Source: an uncultured Paludibacter sp. (GTDB lineage Bacteria > Bacteroidota > Bacteroidia > Bacteroidales > Paludibacteraceae). From it: 64,000 bases of DNA. Where the stretch lies: the NCBI GenBank assembly GCA_937897985.1, contig CALCBD010000040.1, positions 8,549-72,548 of the forward strand, given 5' to 3'. The position numbers and the translations under genes are program-made. Below are positions 42,022-50,889 of the stretch, in pieces (position 1 is the stretch's first letter; every line of letters begins with the position of its first letter). Below the pieces are notes generated by a model that saw nothing but the letters and a program-made list of their open reading frames with translations, made no database searches and was not told the origin of the DNA.

Positions 42022-43551
42022 ATGAAAAGAAGAGTCAGGGTGCGGTTTGCACCGAGTCCTACCGGACCTTTACATATCGGCGGAGTTCGTACCGCATTAT
42101 ATAATTTTTTGTTTGCACGTCAGCACGACGGCGATATGCTGCTACGTATCGAAGACACTGATTCAGCACGTTTTGTCCCCGGTGCCGAGGAATACATAGT
42201 TGAAGCGTTGAACTGGCTCGGTATCACCATCGACGAAGGTATCGGCGCCGCTCCCGACGCGAAAAACACTCATGCTCCATATCGGCAAAGCGAAAGAAAA
42301 GCCATTTATCGCAAATATGTCGACCAGTTGTTAGCAGCAGGTTTGGCTTATATTGCTTTCGACACTCCGCTTGAACTCGAAACCAAACGCGCCGAAATAC
42401 CTAATTTTCAGTACGACGCCAAAACACGTCATCTGATGTGTAATTCGCTGACACTGAATGCAGGAGAAGTCAAAACCCGCATTGAGAATGGTGAACAATA
42501 TGTTGTGCGAATCAAAATTGAACCAAATCAGGAAATCAAAGTTCAGGATTTGATACGTGGCGAAGTGATTGTCAACTCATCGGTCATCGACGATAAGGTA
42601 CTTTTCAAATCATCCGATCAATTGCCCACTTATCACATGGCAAATGTTGTTGACGATTATCTGATGGAGATTTCACATGTCATCAGGGGTGAAGAATGGT
42701 TGCCATCGGCGCCGCTGCATGTATTGTTGTACAGATATTTAGGCTGGAGTGAAGCCATGCCTGAGTTTGCACATTTACCCCTGTTGCTTAAACCCGACGG
42801 AAACGGTAAACTCAGTAAACGGGATGGTGACCGCCTTGGTTTCCCTGTATTTCCGCTCAACTGGAAAGACCGCAAGGGTGATGATACTTTCTCCGGCTAT
42901 CGCGAAGCAGGATATTTTCCGGATGCAGTGGTTAACTTTCTTGCCCTTTTAGGTTGGAACCCGGGTACAGAGCAGGAAATTTTTTCGATGCAGGAATTAA
43001 TTGATGCATTCTCACTCGAAAGGGTAAGTAAAAGCGGAGCAAAATTCGATTATGAAAAAGGTAAATGGTTCAACCACAAATACCTGCAAAACAAACCAAT
43101 AGAAGAACTTGCCGATTTATTCCAACACGAGCTGATTGAAAAAGACATCGTTGAAGATTCGGAGAAAGTAATGAAGATTGTCGATTTGGTACGCGACAGA
43201 GCGGATTTTATATCGGATTTGTGGAATCAGTCGTCCTACTTTTTTGTTGCACCAACTACTTACGACGAAAAAACTGTAAAAAAACGCTGGAAGGCAGATA
43301 CCCCTGCACAACTGACTGAACTGATAACCGTGCTCGAAAGCATAGATGATTTCAGCCCTGAGAATAGTGAAAACATTGTTAAAGAATGGATTACAATCAA
43401 AGAATACTCACTTGGAGCTGTAATGAATGCCCTCCGTTTGGCCCTGGTAGGCGAAGGTAAAGGACCTCATATTTTCGATATCACGTCCATTATCGGGAAA
43501 GAAGAAACCATTGAACGGATAAAAAAATCAATCAGGGAAATAATAGTCTGA
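42022..43551 (+). CDS. gltX: Glutamyl-tRNA synthetase
   Basis: Class I aminoacyl-tRNA synthetase charging tRNA-Glu, 509 residues. The HIGH-type motif PLHIGG is near residue 16-21 after RFAPSPTGP, and the KMSKS equivalent is KLSKRDG near 270. The C-terminal helical anticodon-binding domain spans about 340-509. Length and domain order are normal for bacterial GluRS. It has its own consensus promoter. Confidence 0.97.
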   Translation: MKRRVRVRFAPSPTGPLHIGGVRTALYNFLFARQHDGDMLLRIEDTDSARFVPGAEEYIVEALNWLGITIDEGIGAAPDAKNTHAPYRQSERKAIYRKYVDQLLAAGLAYIAFDTPLELETKRAEIPNFQYDAKTRHLMCNSLTLNAGEVKTRIENGEQYVVRIKIEPNQEIKVQDLIRGEVIVNSSVIDDKVLFKSSDQLPTYHMANVVDDYLMEISHVIRGEEWLPSAPLHVLLYRYLGWSEAMPEFAHLPLLLKPDGNGKLSKRDGDRLGFPVFPLNWKDRKGDDTFSGYREAGYFPDAVVNFLALLGWNPGTEQEIFSMQELIDAFSLERVSKSGAKFDYEKGKWFNHKYLQNKPIEELADLFQHELIEKDIVEDSEKVMKIVDLVRDRADFISDLWNQSSYFFVAPTTYDEKTVKKRWKADTPAQLTELITVLESIDDFSPENSENIVKEWITIKEYSLGAVMNALRLALVGEGKGPHIFDITSIIGKEETIERIKKSIREIIV

Positions 43552-43713
43552 CGTACTGAAATTCATTAACAGTCAGGCAGGTAATTGTATTTAACATTAT
43601 AACTTACCTGACAGGCATCAACAGACCTGACAGAAATAAGCTGAATCGACACTAAGAGCAAAATTCTGTAATTCCAACAAAAAAAAGAACGGGCAACCGT
43701 AACGATAAAAAAC

Positions 43714-44502
43714 ATGCAACAACGCCATACCGATCCACGTCGATATTTTAATGAACAGGCCAGCTCGACTGGCAAACACATAATTCCGTTCATCGAAAAC
43801 GTGAGAAAAATCGAAGCAGGTATGAACGTACTCGAAATCGGGTGTGGCGAAGCCGGAAATTTAATGCCCTTCCTCGAAAAGGGCTGTTTTTGTACGGGAG
43901 TGGATTACAGTACCCCGAAAATTGAAAAAGGAAAATCGTTTTATGCAGAACATCCAAATGCAGAAAAAATCTGCCTGATAAGCGACGACATCTACAACAC
44001 CAAAGAATTTGAGGCAAAGTTCGACATTATTATCCTTAAAGATGTGATTGAACATATTCATGATCAGGACAAATTTATGGGACTCATGAAAAACCTGATG
44101 GCACCTGATGGTATTGTATTCTTTGCATTCCCTCCCTGGCAAAATCCTTTCGGTGGTCATCAACAGATCTGCGAGAATAAACTTCTTGCTTTGTTGCCTT
44201 ATTATCATTTACTGCCGGCTAAAATGTACAGGGCATTTCTTGGATTAATGGGCGAAAGTAAAGCCAAAATCAGTAGTTTGATGGAAATTAAGGAAACCGG
44301 AATCAGTATCGAACGTTTTGAAAAAACTTATCAGAAAAACGGATATGTGAAATTGCAAAAAACACTATATTTCATTAATCCGAATTACGACATTAAATTT
44401 GGATTGAAACCGCGTAAATTAACAGCTCTTTTTGCCGGGTTACCTGTTGTGCGTAATTTTTTATGTACCTGCGGTTATTACCTGATAGCTCAAAATAAAT
44501 AA
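43714..44502 (+). CDS. Class I SAM-dependent methyltransferase
   Basis: Rossmann-fold methyltransferase of 262 residues. Motif I is VLEIGCGEAGNL (about 36-47) with the acidic VDYS end of strand 2; motif post-I DIIILKDVIEHIHD and the APDGIVFFAFPPW strand follow. A cap of about 100 residues at the C-terminus may define the substrate, and an amphipathic YRAFLGLM stretch could contact membrane. It is followed after 9 bp by a glycosyltransferase and then wecB, so it likely modifies a surface sugar or lipid-linked glycan (inference). Confidence 0.85.
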   Translation: MQQRHTDPRRYFNEQASSTGKHIIPFIENVRKIEAGMNVLEIGCGEAGNLMPFLEKGCFCTGVDYSTPKIEKGKSFYAEHPNAEKICLISDDIYNTKEFEAKFDIIILKDVIEHIHDQDKFMGLMKNLMAPDGIVFFAFPPWQNPFGGHQQICENKLLALLPYYHLLPAKMYRAFLGLMGESKAKISSLMEIKETGISIERFEKTYQKNGYVKLQKTLYFINPNYDIKFGLKPRKLTALFAGLPVVRNFLCTCGYYLIAQNK

Positions 44503-44511
44503 TAAGCAGAT

Positions 44512-45804
44512 ATGAAAAGGGTGCTGATAGTAACATATTACTGGATTCCGAGTGGTGGTGCCGGTGTACAAAGATGGGTAAAATTCACCAAATACCTCCG
44601 CAATTTCGGCTGGGAACCGGTTATTTATACTCCCGAAAATCCGGAATATCCATCCATCGATTACTCGTTCGAAAAGGACATCCCAAAGGACATTGAAGTT
44701 ATCAAATCGCCGATATGGGAACCGTATAACGTATATCGCCGTCTAACCGGCAAAAAGGGGGAAGCCATCAATGCCGGATTTATTTCCGAAAATAAAAAAC
44801 AGAGCCTGAAGGACAAACTATCCATCCGGATTCGGGGCAATTTTCTGATACCCGATCCTCGAAGGTTCTGGATTAAACCATCGGTAAAACTGCTTTCGGA
44901 ATACCTGAAAACTCATCCGGTCGATGCAATAGTAACCACAGGTCCGCCCCACTCAATGCACATGATAGGAAAAGGCATTAAAAAGAGATTTCCGGGTCTG
45001 CCCTGGCTGGCTGATTTTCGGGATCCATGGACGAATATCGACTTTTATAAAGATTTGAATTTATCGAAAACGGCTGATTATATTCATCATAAAATGGAAA
45101 AATCAGTAATATCGCTTGCCGATGCCGTCGTTGTGGTTTCGGATGGGATGAAAGCCGGATACGAAGCTATGGGATCAAAAAAAGTACGGGTAATTTCCAA
45201 CGGGTTCGACACTTCAGACACCGGCGAACTAAATATAGTAATGGACGAAAAATTCAGCATATCTCACATTGGTACACTGAATGCAGCCCGAAATCCACGT
45301 ACACTATGGAAAGTTTTAAGTGAATTATGTGCCTCAAACGAAGAATTCAGGAATGATCTGGAAATTCAACTGGTAGGAAAAGTAGACTATTCGGTACTCG
45401 AAGACATACAGAACTCAGGACTGACCACACATCTGAAGAAAATTGATTATCTGTCACATTCAGAAGCCATTCAACGTCAGCAATCTTCACAGATATTGCT
45501 TTTACTGATCAATAATTCGGAAAACGCAAAAGGAATTCTGACCGGAAAATTTTATGAATATCTGGCTGCCCATCGACCGATACTCGCAGTTGGCCCGACA
45601 GATGGGGATGCATCAAAAGTACTTTTATCTACAGGTGCGGGCAAAATCGTTGACTTCAACAATGAAATAAAAACAAAAGAAGTTGTACTTGAATATTATA
45701 AATTATATAAAAGCGCTGAATTAAAAACAGTAGCTTCCTCTGTCGAACAATACTCCAGGCGTTCACTCACAGGAGAATTAGCTGAATTGTTAAACACATT
45801 ATGA
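44512..45804 (+). CDS. GT4-like glycosyltransferase
   Basis: Cytosolic or membrane-associated glycosyltransferase of 430 residues, GT-B fold. The N-terminal domain begins MKRVLIVTYYWIPSGGAGVQRWVKF, with the glycine-rich acceptor loop. The C-terminal nucleotide-sugar domain carries HIGTLNAARNP and the KFYEYLAAHRPILAV motif equivalent to the family's EX7E region. It overlaps wecB by 4 bp (ATGA). The methyltransferase-GT-epimerase trio suggests synthesis of an N-acetylmannosamine-containing surface glycan. Confidence 0.88.
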   Translation: MKRVLIVTYYWIPSGGAGVQRWVKFTKYLRNFGWEPVIYTPENPEYPSIDYSFEKDIPKDIEVIKSPIWEPYNVYRRLTGKKGEAINAGFISENKKQSLKDKLSIRIRGNFLIPDPRRFWIKPSVKLLSEYLKTHPVDAIVTTGPPHSMHMIGKGIKKRFPGLPWLADFRDPWTNIDFYKDLNLSKTADYIHHKMEKSVISLADAVVVVSDGMKAGYEAMGSKKVRVISNGFDTSDTGELNIVMDEKFSISHIGTLNAARNPRTLWKVLSELCASNEEFRNDLEIQLVGKVDYSVLEDIQNSGLTTHLKKIDYLSHSEAIQRQQSSQILLLLINNSENAKGILTGKFYEYLAAHRPILAVGPTDGDASKVLLSTGAGKIVDFNNEIKTKEVVLEYYKLYKSAELKTVASSVEQYSRRSLTGELAELLNTL

Positions 45805-46871
45805 AAAAAATTATAACCATAGTCGGGGCACGTCCGCAGTTTGTAAAAGCCGCCACCCTGAGCCGTCAGTTTCAGTTACAAGGCATAAGCGAAAAAATAA
45901 TACATACCGGTCAGCACTTTGACGCCAACATGTCGGATGTTTTTTTTAAAGAAATGGACATTCCGAAACCGGCATATCAGCTGGATATTCACGGACTTCA
46001 ACATGGCGCAATGACCGGAAGAATGCTCGAAGGCATTGAGAAAATACTGTTGACCGAAAAGCCCGACGGAGTATTGGTGTATGGCGATACTAACTCAACA
46101 CTTGCAGGCGCACTTGCAGCATCTAAGCTGCATATTCCGGTGATTCATGTCGAAGCCGGATTGCGTTCGTTCAACATGGAGATGCCTGAGGAAATCAACA
46201 GGATTTTGACAGATCGAATATCAAATCTGCTTTTTTGCCCCACCGAAACAGCAGTCAATAATCTGAAACGCGAAGGATTTGAAACAATGCCGGTCGAAAT
46301 TTGCAAAAACGGTGATGTAATGCAGGATGCCGCCATCTATTATGCCGAAAGAGCTCAGTTAAAATCAGATATCCTTAGAAAAACCGGATTGAACAGATTT
46401 ATATTAGCGACTATCCACAGGCAGGAAAACACCGACAATCCTGAACATCTTAAAAATATTATTGATGGATTGAATGATATCAACAGGGAATTTCCGGTGC
46501 TTGTGCCTATGCATCCGCGCACACGGAACATTCTTGCACAAAATTTTCAGTTGCCCGACTTCACCATTATCGATCCGGTAGGTTATTTCGACATGATTAT
46601 GCTGCTTAAAAACTGCGGGTTGGTTATTACTGACAGTGGTGGCGTACAAAAAGAAGCATTCTTTTTCGGAAAACACTGCATCACCCTGCGTGAACAAACA
46701 GAATGGGTAGAGTTGGTCGATAATGGTTATAATCTTTTAGTTGGCACTGATATTGAGAAACTTAAAAATGCTTTCCTTCATTTTAAATCGAAGAAATCTG
46801 ATTTTTCTGTCGATTTGTACGGCAAAGGAAAAGCTGCCGAAATTGCCGCACAGACGATTTATAAGTTTTAA
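45801..46871 (+). CDS. wecB: UDP-N-acetylglucosamine 2-epimerase (non-hydrolysing)
   Basis: Interconverts UDP-GlcNAc and UDP-ManNAc, a precursor for surface polysaccharides. 356 residues, typical length. Family motifs in order: IVGARPQFVKAA, HTGQHFDANMSD, EAGLRSFNMEMPEEINR, TIHRQENTD and SGGVQKEAFFFGK with REQTEWVE. The start codon overlaps the stop of the glycosyltransferase gene, so the two are translationally coupled. No UDP-ManNAc dehydrogenase is nearby. Confidence 0.95.
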   Translation: MKKIITIVGARPQFVKAATLSRQFQLQGISEKIIHTGQHFDANMSDVFFKEMDIPKPAYQLDIHGLQHGAMTGRMLEGIEKILLTEKPDGVLVYGDTNSTLAGALAASKLHIPVIHVEAGLRSFNMEMPEEINRILTDRISNLLFCPTETAVNNLKREGFETMPVEICKNGDVMQDAAIYYAERAQLKSDILRKTGLNRFILATIHRQENTDNPEHLKNIIDGLNDINREFPVLVPMHPRTRNILAQNFQLPDFTIIDPVGYFDMIMLLKNCGLVITDSGGVQKEAFFFGKHCITLREQTEWVELVDNGYNLLVGTDIEKLKNAFLHFKSKKSDFSVDLYGKGKAAEIAAQTIYKF

Positions 46872-46952
46872 TGACATAATCTCAAACCAATAAAAAAAAC
46901 ATAAAACAGGAAGATATTCAGACTAAGAATATTTATTCATCGTTTTTTTATT

Positions 46953-46960
46953 TAAATTTG
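46953..46960 (+). promoter_or_regulatory. Candidate -7 box of ECF-S/PRTase operon
   Basis: TAAATTTG, exact TAnnTTTG, 66 nt before the ATG at 47027. No -33 TTTG at standard distance. No riboswitch was recognised in the short leader. Confidence 0.45.
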
Positions 46961-47026
46961 CCACTCAGTTGGAACACGACCTGAAAAACAATCAAATTAC
47001 AAAAAAAATCATTCAAATTTAAGAAT

Positions 47027-47536
47027 ATGGCTACAACAGTAAAACTTTACAATTACAATTTAAAATCAGTCAGCACCTACCTGTTTGCAGGGATATTTAT
47101 ACTTGGAAATCTTATTCTTCCACAGCTGGCACACCTGGTCCCCAATGGAGGTCCGGCATTGTTACCAATTTACTTTTTCACATTGATAGCCGCTTATAAA
47201 TACGGATTGAGAGTGGGTTTGCTCACAGCACTTCTTTCGCCGGTTATCAACAGTCTTTTGTTCGGAATGCCGGTATTGGCAATGCTGCCTGTCATTCTGG
47301 TAAAATCAGCTTTGCTGGCCACAGCCGCCTCCTTTGCTGCCAATTATTTTGCCCGTGTAAGTTTTTGGGGAATTCTATTATCAATCGCTTTTTATCAAAT
47401 CATTGGTAGCGGAATTGAATGGATGATTCTGCAGAATTTTAACGCTGCAGTACAAGACATTACCTTAGGTTTTCCGGGCATATTGATTCAGCTTGCGGGA
47501 GGTTATTTATTACTCAAAACAATTGCCAGAGTATAA
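47027..47536 (+). CDS. ECF transporter S component-like membrane protein
   Basis: Inner-membrane protein of 169 residues with about six helices and the short length of ECF substrate-binding (S) components; the N-terminal cytosolic helix and the GGPALLPIYFFTLIAAYKYGLRVGLLTALLSP segment fit that group. S components need an EcfA/A'/T module, which is not encoded here and may be shared elsewhere. A phosphoribosyltransferase follows after 27 bp, suggesting that the imported compound is a base or vitamin that becomes phosphoribosylated. The ligand is unknown. Confidence 0.72.
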   Translation: MATTVKLYNYNLKSVSTYLFAGIFILGNLILPQLAHLVPNGGPALLPIYFFTLIAAYKYGLRVGLLTALLSPVINSLLFGMPVLAMLPVILVKSALLATAASFAANYFARVSFWGILLSIAFYQIIGSGIEWMILQNFNAAVQDITLGFPGILIQLAGGYLLLKTIARV

Positions 47537-47563
47537 AGGCTCTGTTTTTCTGACACCTTAGAA

Positions 47564-47962
47564 ATGAATCAGCACACATTTTCGGAAGTAATGGAACGTT
47601 TTGTCAATATCGAAATTGACGAAAAATTTGATTTGATTGTAGCAATAGCCAATGGAGGAATTGTACCTGCAGGTATTATCAACCAACGGTTAAAATGCGA
47701 ATTTCATACCATCAAAATCAATTTGAGGGACGAAAATCAACAACCCTTATTCGATGAGCCAAGGTTGTTGAGTCCGGTTGATTTTGATTTCAAAGACAAA
47801 AAAATACTGCTCGTTGATGACAGGATTAAAACAGGTTCGACCATCAAACTGGCAAAAGAAATTTTAAAGGAGGCAAAACTTATCAAAACTTTTGCGGTCA
47901 ACGGAACTGCGGATTATGCGCTTTTTGATGAAAGTTGTTTCCGGTTTCCCTGGATTATCTGA
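47564..47962 (+). CDS. Phosphoribosyltransferase-like protein (type I PRTase)
   Basis: Soluble protein of 132 residues with the PRPP-binding signature KILLVDDRIKTGST (about 85-98), preceded by VAIANGGIVPAGI, the loop binding pyrophosphate. It is shorter than typical hypoxanthine or xanthine PRTases (about 150-180), lacking most of the hood, so substrate choice is open; regulatory PRTase homologues also exist. Encoded directly after an ECF S component, implying salvage of the transported compound (inference). Confidence 0.78.
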   Translation: MNQHTFSEVMERFVNIEIDEKFDLIVAIANGGIVPAGIINQRLKCEFHTIKINLRDENQQPLFDEPRLLSPVDFDFKDKKILLVDDRIKTGSTIKLAKEILKEAKLIKTFAVNGTADYALFDESCFRFPWII

Positions 47963-48084
47963 ATAAAAAATTCATTATGACATTGATTTTAATGCCATTA
48001 TAAGACAAATGGTTTTTTTTCATCAAATATAAAAAATATTAGCCTGTTGTTCACCAATCATTTTCAATTAAATTCAACAATACA

Positions 48085-49032
48085 ATGGACAGACGAAGTT
48101 TTTTGAGAGCATTAGCCATCACCGGAGCAGCAATGACAATTAAAGAAAGCGGAGCTATGACATTAATGTCGCAACGCATTGGCGGAGCTTCGGCGGCACG
48201 GAATTCAGGTGCTTATGACCTGGTTGCGGTGATGGGAGGAAATCCGGCCGAAATGTTTCGGAAAGGGATTGCAGAAATGGGAGGAATGGAACGTTTCGTA
48301 AAAAAAGGATTCAAAGTAGTTGTAAAACCAAATATCGGCTGGGATAAAAGGCCTGAACTGGCAAGTAATACAAACCCTGATCTGGTAGCCGAAATCGTTT
48401 CGCAATGTTACAAAGCCGGAGCTAAAGAAGTCATAGTTTTTGACCATACCTGCGACGACTGGCGGAAATGTTACGACAACAGCGGAATTGAAAGTGCGGC
48501 AAAAGCTGCAGGAGCCAAGGTAATTCCTGCTCACGAATCGTCGTACTATCGTGAAATCAGCCTGCCGAAAGGCGTAAGCCTCAAATCGGCTAAAGTACAC
48601 GAAGCCATTCTCGATTCGGATGTCTGGATCAATGTACCGGTACTGAAAAACCATGGAGGTGCCAAAATGTCCATTTCAATGAAAAATCACATGGGCATCG
48701 TCTGGGATCGGGGCTTCTTCCACAGCCATGATTTACAACAATGTATCGCCGATATTTGTACGCTCGAAAAAGCAGCCGTTCTGAATGTGGTCGATGCCTA
48801 CCGGTTGATGAAAACCAACGGTCCACGGGGCAAATCCGAATCCGACGTTGTCCTCTCGAAAGGATTATTTATTTCACAGGACATTGTTGCAGTGGATACA
48901 GCAGCTACCACTTTCTTCAATCAGGTGCGCGAAATGCCGCTTGAGTCGGTGGGACATTTGGCTAAAGCACAGGCACACAGGCTGGGAACCATGGATATCG
49001 ACAAACTTAAAGTAAAAAAAATTAAATTATAA
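48085..49032 (+). CDS. DUF362 family protein with Tat signal
   Basis: Protein of 315 residues. The N-terminus carries a twin-arginine motif RRSFLR (residues 3-8) followed by a mild hydrophobic stretch ALAITGAAMT, so Tat export is likely. The DUF362 domain (about 75-260) shows VVVKPNIGWDKRPE, VFDHTCDDW, VPVLKNHGGAKMSISMKNHMG and DIVAVDTAATTFF. DUF362 proteins are often fused or adjacent to ferredoxins and may bind a metal or FeS cofactor. It is followed by a polyferredoxin membrane protein and tatA/tatC, consistent with a redox module exported folded. Confidence 0.88.
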   Translation: MDRRSFLRALAITGAAMTIKESGAMTLMSQRIGGASAARNSGAYDLVAVMGGNPAEMFRKGIAEMGGMERFVKKGFKVVVKPNIGWDKRPELASNTNPDLVAEIVSQCYKAGAKEVIVFDHTCDDWRKCYDNSGIESAAKAAGAKVIPAHESSYYREISLPKGVSLKSAKVHEAILDSDVWINVPVLKNHGGAKMSISMKNHMGIVWDRGFFHSHDLQQCIADICTLEKAAVLNVVDAYRLMKTNGPRGKSESDVVLSKGLFISQDIVAVDTAATTFFNQVREMPLESVGHLAKAQAHRLGTMDIDKLKVKKIKL

Positions 49033-49066
49033 ATTGTTTCCTACAGGGATAGTCTCCTAAATTATT

Positions 49067-50593
49067 ATGCTACGTAAACTCCGAATCATAATTTCAATCC
49101 CGATTTTTGCACTACTCGTGCTTTACTTCGTCGATTTCAGCGGTTTTTTGCCACATTCATTCAGGTACCTGGCTAAAATTCAGTTGATCCCGGCACTTTT
49201 GGCTTTGAATTTTGTAATTCTCGGCGGGCTTACACTGCTGACTTTGATTTTTGGCAGAGTTTATTGCTCTGCAATTTGTCCGATGGGGTTTTACCAGGAT
49301 ATTGTCAACCGTTTATCAGGAGTTTTCCGAAAGAAAAAAAGATTTAAATACAGTCGTCCTCTTACTGTCCTGAGATGGTCGTTGGTAGCTGTTACAGTTT
49401 TGGCATTTCTGACCGGATTTCACGCGCTGGTAGGATTGCTCGACCCTTACAGTGCTTTCGGACGTATGACGGTTCATGTTTTCAAACCAGCCTATTTAGA
49501 AGGAAATAATTTACTTGCAGCAATATTTACACATTTCGGGAATCAAACATTTTACAAGCTCAGCATTTATATCGCCTCTGTTTCTACATTCGTGATAGCG
49601 CTTATTACCTTGCTCGCCATTGGTTGGATGGCTGCCGTTAACGGAAGAATATACTGCAACAGCATTTGCCCGGTGGGAACAATACTCGGATTTATCAGTC
49701 GTTTTTCATTGCTGAAAATTCGCATTGATGAGCAGCTTTGCAATTCATGTGGTACCTGTGGCCGGAAATGTAAGGCTTCGTGCATCGACACGAAAGCTCA
49801 TTCCATCGATTACAGCCGGTGTATCAATTGTTTCGATTGCCTCGAAGTATGCACCAAAAATGCCATTAGCTTTAAATATGGTGTCAAAAAAACATCCGTC
49901 AATGGAACATCAGAACCCGGAAGTCAGATTGATGCATCCAAACGCCGGTTTTTAATGGCTGCCGGGGTGGTTAGTCTTGCAGCATCGACCAGTTTCGCAG
50001 ACAGCAAACTACTGAAAGGCAACAGAATAACCGCCAAACGCAAGACTCCGGTCAGTCCTCCGGGGTCGCTGAGTGCTTCGCATTTACTCGAAAAATGCAC
50101 TTCGTGTCATCTGTGCGTCAGCAAATGTCCGTCCAATGTAATACAACCGGCATTTACCGAATATGGATTATCGGGAATAATGCAACCGGTACTTGGTTTC
50201 GAACACGGATTTTGTAATTACGACTGCACCATTTGCTCAGATGTTTGTCCGAGCGGCGCTTTGCTGCCGCTGACTGTAGCTCAGAAACATCAAAACCAAA
50301 TGGGACAGGTGAAGTTTATTATCGAAAATTGTATCGTTTTTACTGACGGTACCAGCTGCGGTGCCTGTTCCGAACATTGTCCCACTCAGGCAGTAAGCAT
50401 GGTAGCATATAAAGGTGATCTTACAATACCTCAAACCGATGTAAATATCTGCGTAGGTTGCGGAGGCTGCGAATATGTATGCCCTGCTACACCCAACAAA
50501 GCCATTTATGTTGAAGGAATCGGAAAGCACAATAAAATTGAAATTAAAACGGAAAAGAAAGAAGAAGTCAAAGTAGACGACTTCGGATTTTAA
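49067..50593 (+). CDS. NapH/MauN-like membrane polyferredoxin with internal twin-arginine motif
   Basis: Membrane electron-transfer protein of 508 residues. Four to five helices (to about 210) carry two CxxxCP motifs (YCSAICP, YCNSICP) as in NapH/YccM. Then come two cytosolic-type [4Fe-4S] sites (C225-C235 and C252-C262), a KRRFLMAAGVVSLAAS segment (about 292-307) that looks exactly like a Tat signal, and a second ferredoxin part (about 337-485) with four more Cys clusters. This implies Sec-inserted helices first and Tat-exported iron-sulfur domains second. It follows the DUF362 gene by 34 bp, and tatA lies 47 bp on. Electron donor and acceptor are unknown. Confidence 0.87.
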   Translation: MLRKLRIIISIPIFALLVLYFVDFSGFLPHSFRYLAKIQLIPALLALNFVILGGLTLLTLIFGRVYCSAICPMGFYQDIVNRLSGVFRKKKRFKYSRPLTVLRWSLVAVTVLAFLTGFHALVGLLDPYSAFGRMTVHVFKPAYLEGNNLLAAIFTHFGNQTFYKLSIYIASVSTFVIALITLLAIGWMAAVNGRIYCNSICPVGTILGFISRFSLLKIRIDEQLCNSCGTCGRKCKASCIDTKAHSIDYSRCINCFDCLEVCTKNAISFKYGVKKTSVNGTSEPGSQIDASKRRFLMAAGVVSLAASTSFADSKLLKGNRITAKRKTPVSPPGSLSASHLLEKCTSCHLCVSKCPSNVIQPAFTEYGLSGIMQPVLGFEHGFCNYDCTICSDVCPSGALLPLTVAQKHQNQMGQVKFIIENCIVFTDGTSCGACSEHCPTQAVSMVAYKGDLTIPQTDVNICVGCGGCEYVCPATPNKAIYVEGIGKHNKIEIKTEKKEEVKVDDFGF

Positions 50594-50640
50594 AACCTTA
50601 CAAATAGAACTCTGCTATTAACACTTAAAAAAAACTTAAG

Positions 50641-50853
50641 ATGGAAACTTTAATTATTTTATTTTCGCTCGGCATGCCCGAAATTTTATTAATTGCTTTG
50701 GTTGTTTTATTGCTTTTTGGAGGTTCAAAAATTCCTGAATTAATGAGAGGTTTGGGTAAAGGTGTGAGCGAATTTAAGAAAGGAGTAAGAGATGTGGAAA
50801 ATGAAATCAAAAACTCTGACTCTGAGAAAAAAGAAGGAGAGAAAAATTCATAA
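50641..50853 (+). CDS. tatA: Twin-arginine translocase subunit TatA/TatE
   Basis: Pore-forming Tat subunit of 70 residues: short periplasmic N-terminus, one helix (MPEILLIALVVLLLFG), the hinge FGGSKIPELMRGLGKG, and an amphipathic helix followed by a charged tail. Encoded directly between the polyferredoxin and tatC, all on the plus strand. No separate tatB is seen; Bacteroidetes commonly have TatA-TatC systems. Confidence 0.94.
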   Translation: METLIILFSLGMPEILLIALVVLLLFGGSKIPELMRGLGKGVSEFKKGVRDVENEIKNSDSEKKEGEKNS

Positions 50854-50889
50854 CGATTAAGTTCTGTCTTTACCCACATCGACCACAAA

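Noticed and set aside
43578..43610. CAGGTAA/TTACCTG inverted repeat after gltX as terminator
   Set aside because: Only 7 bp with a 19-nt loop and no T-run; not convincing.
48205..48654. 149-codon frame opposite the DUF362 gene
   Set aside because: Antisense shadow of a conserved coding region.
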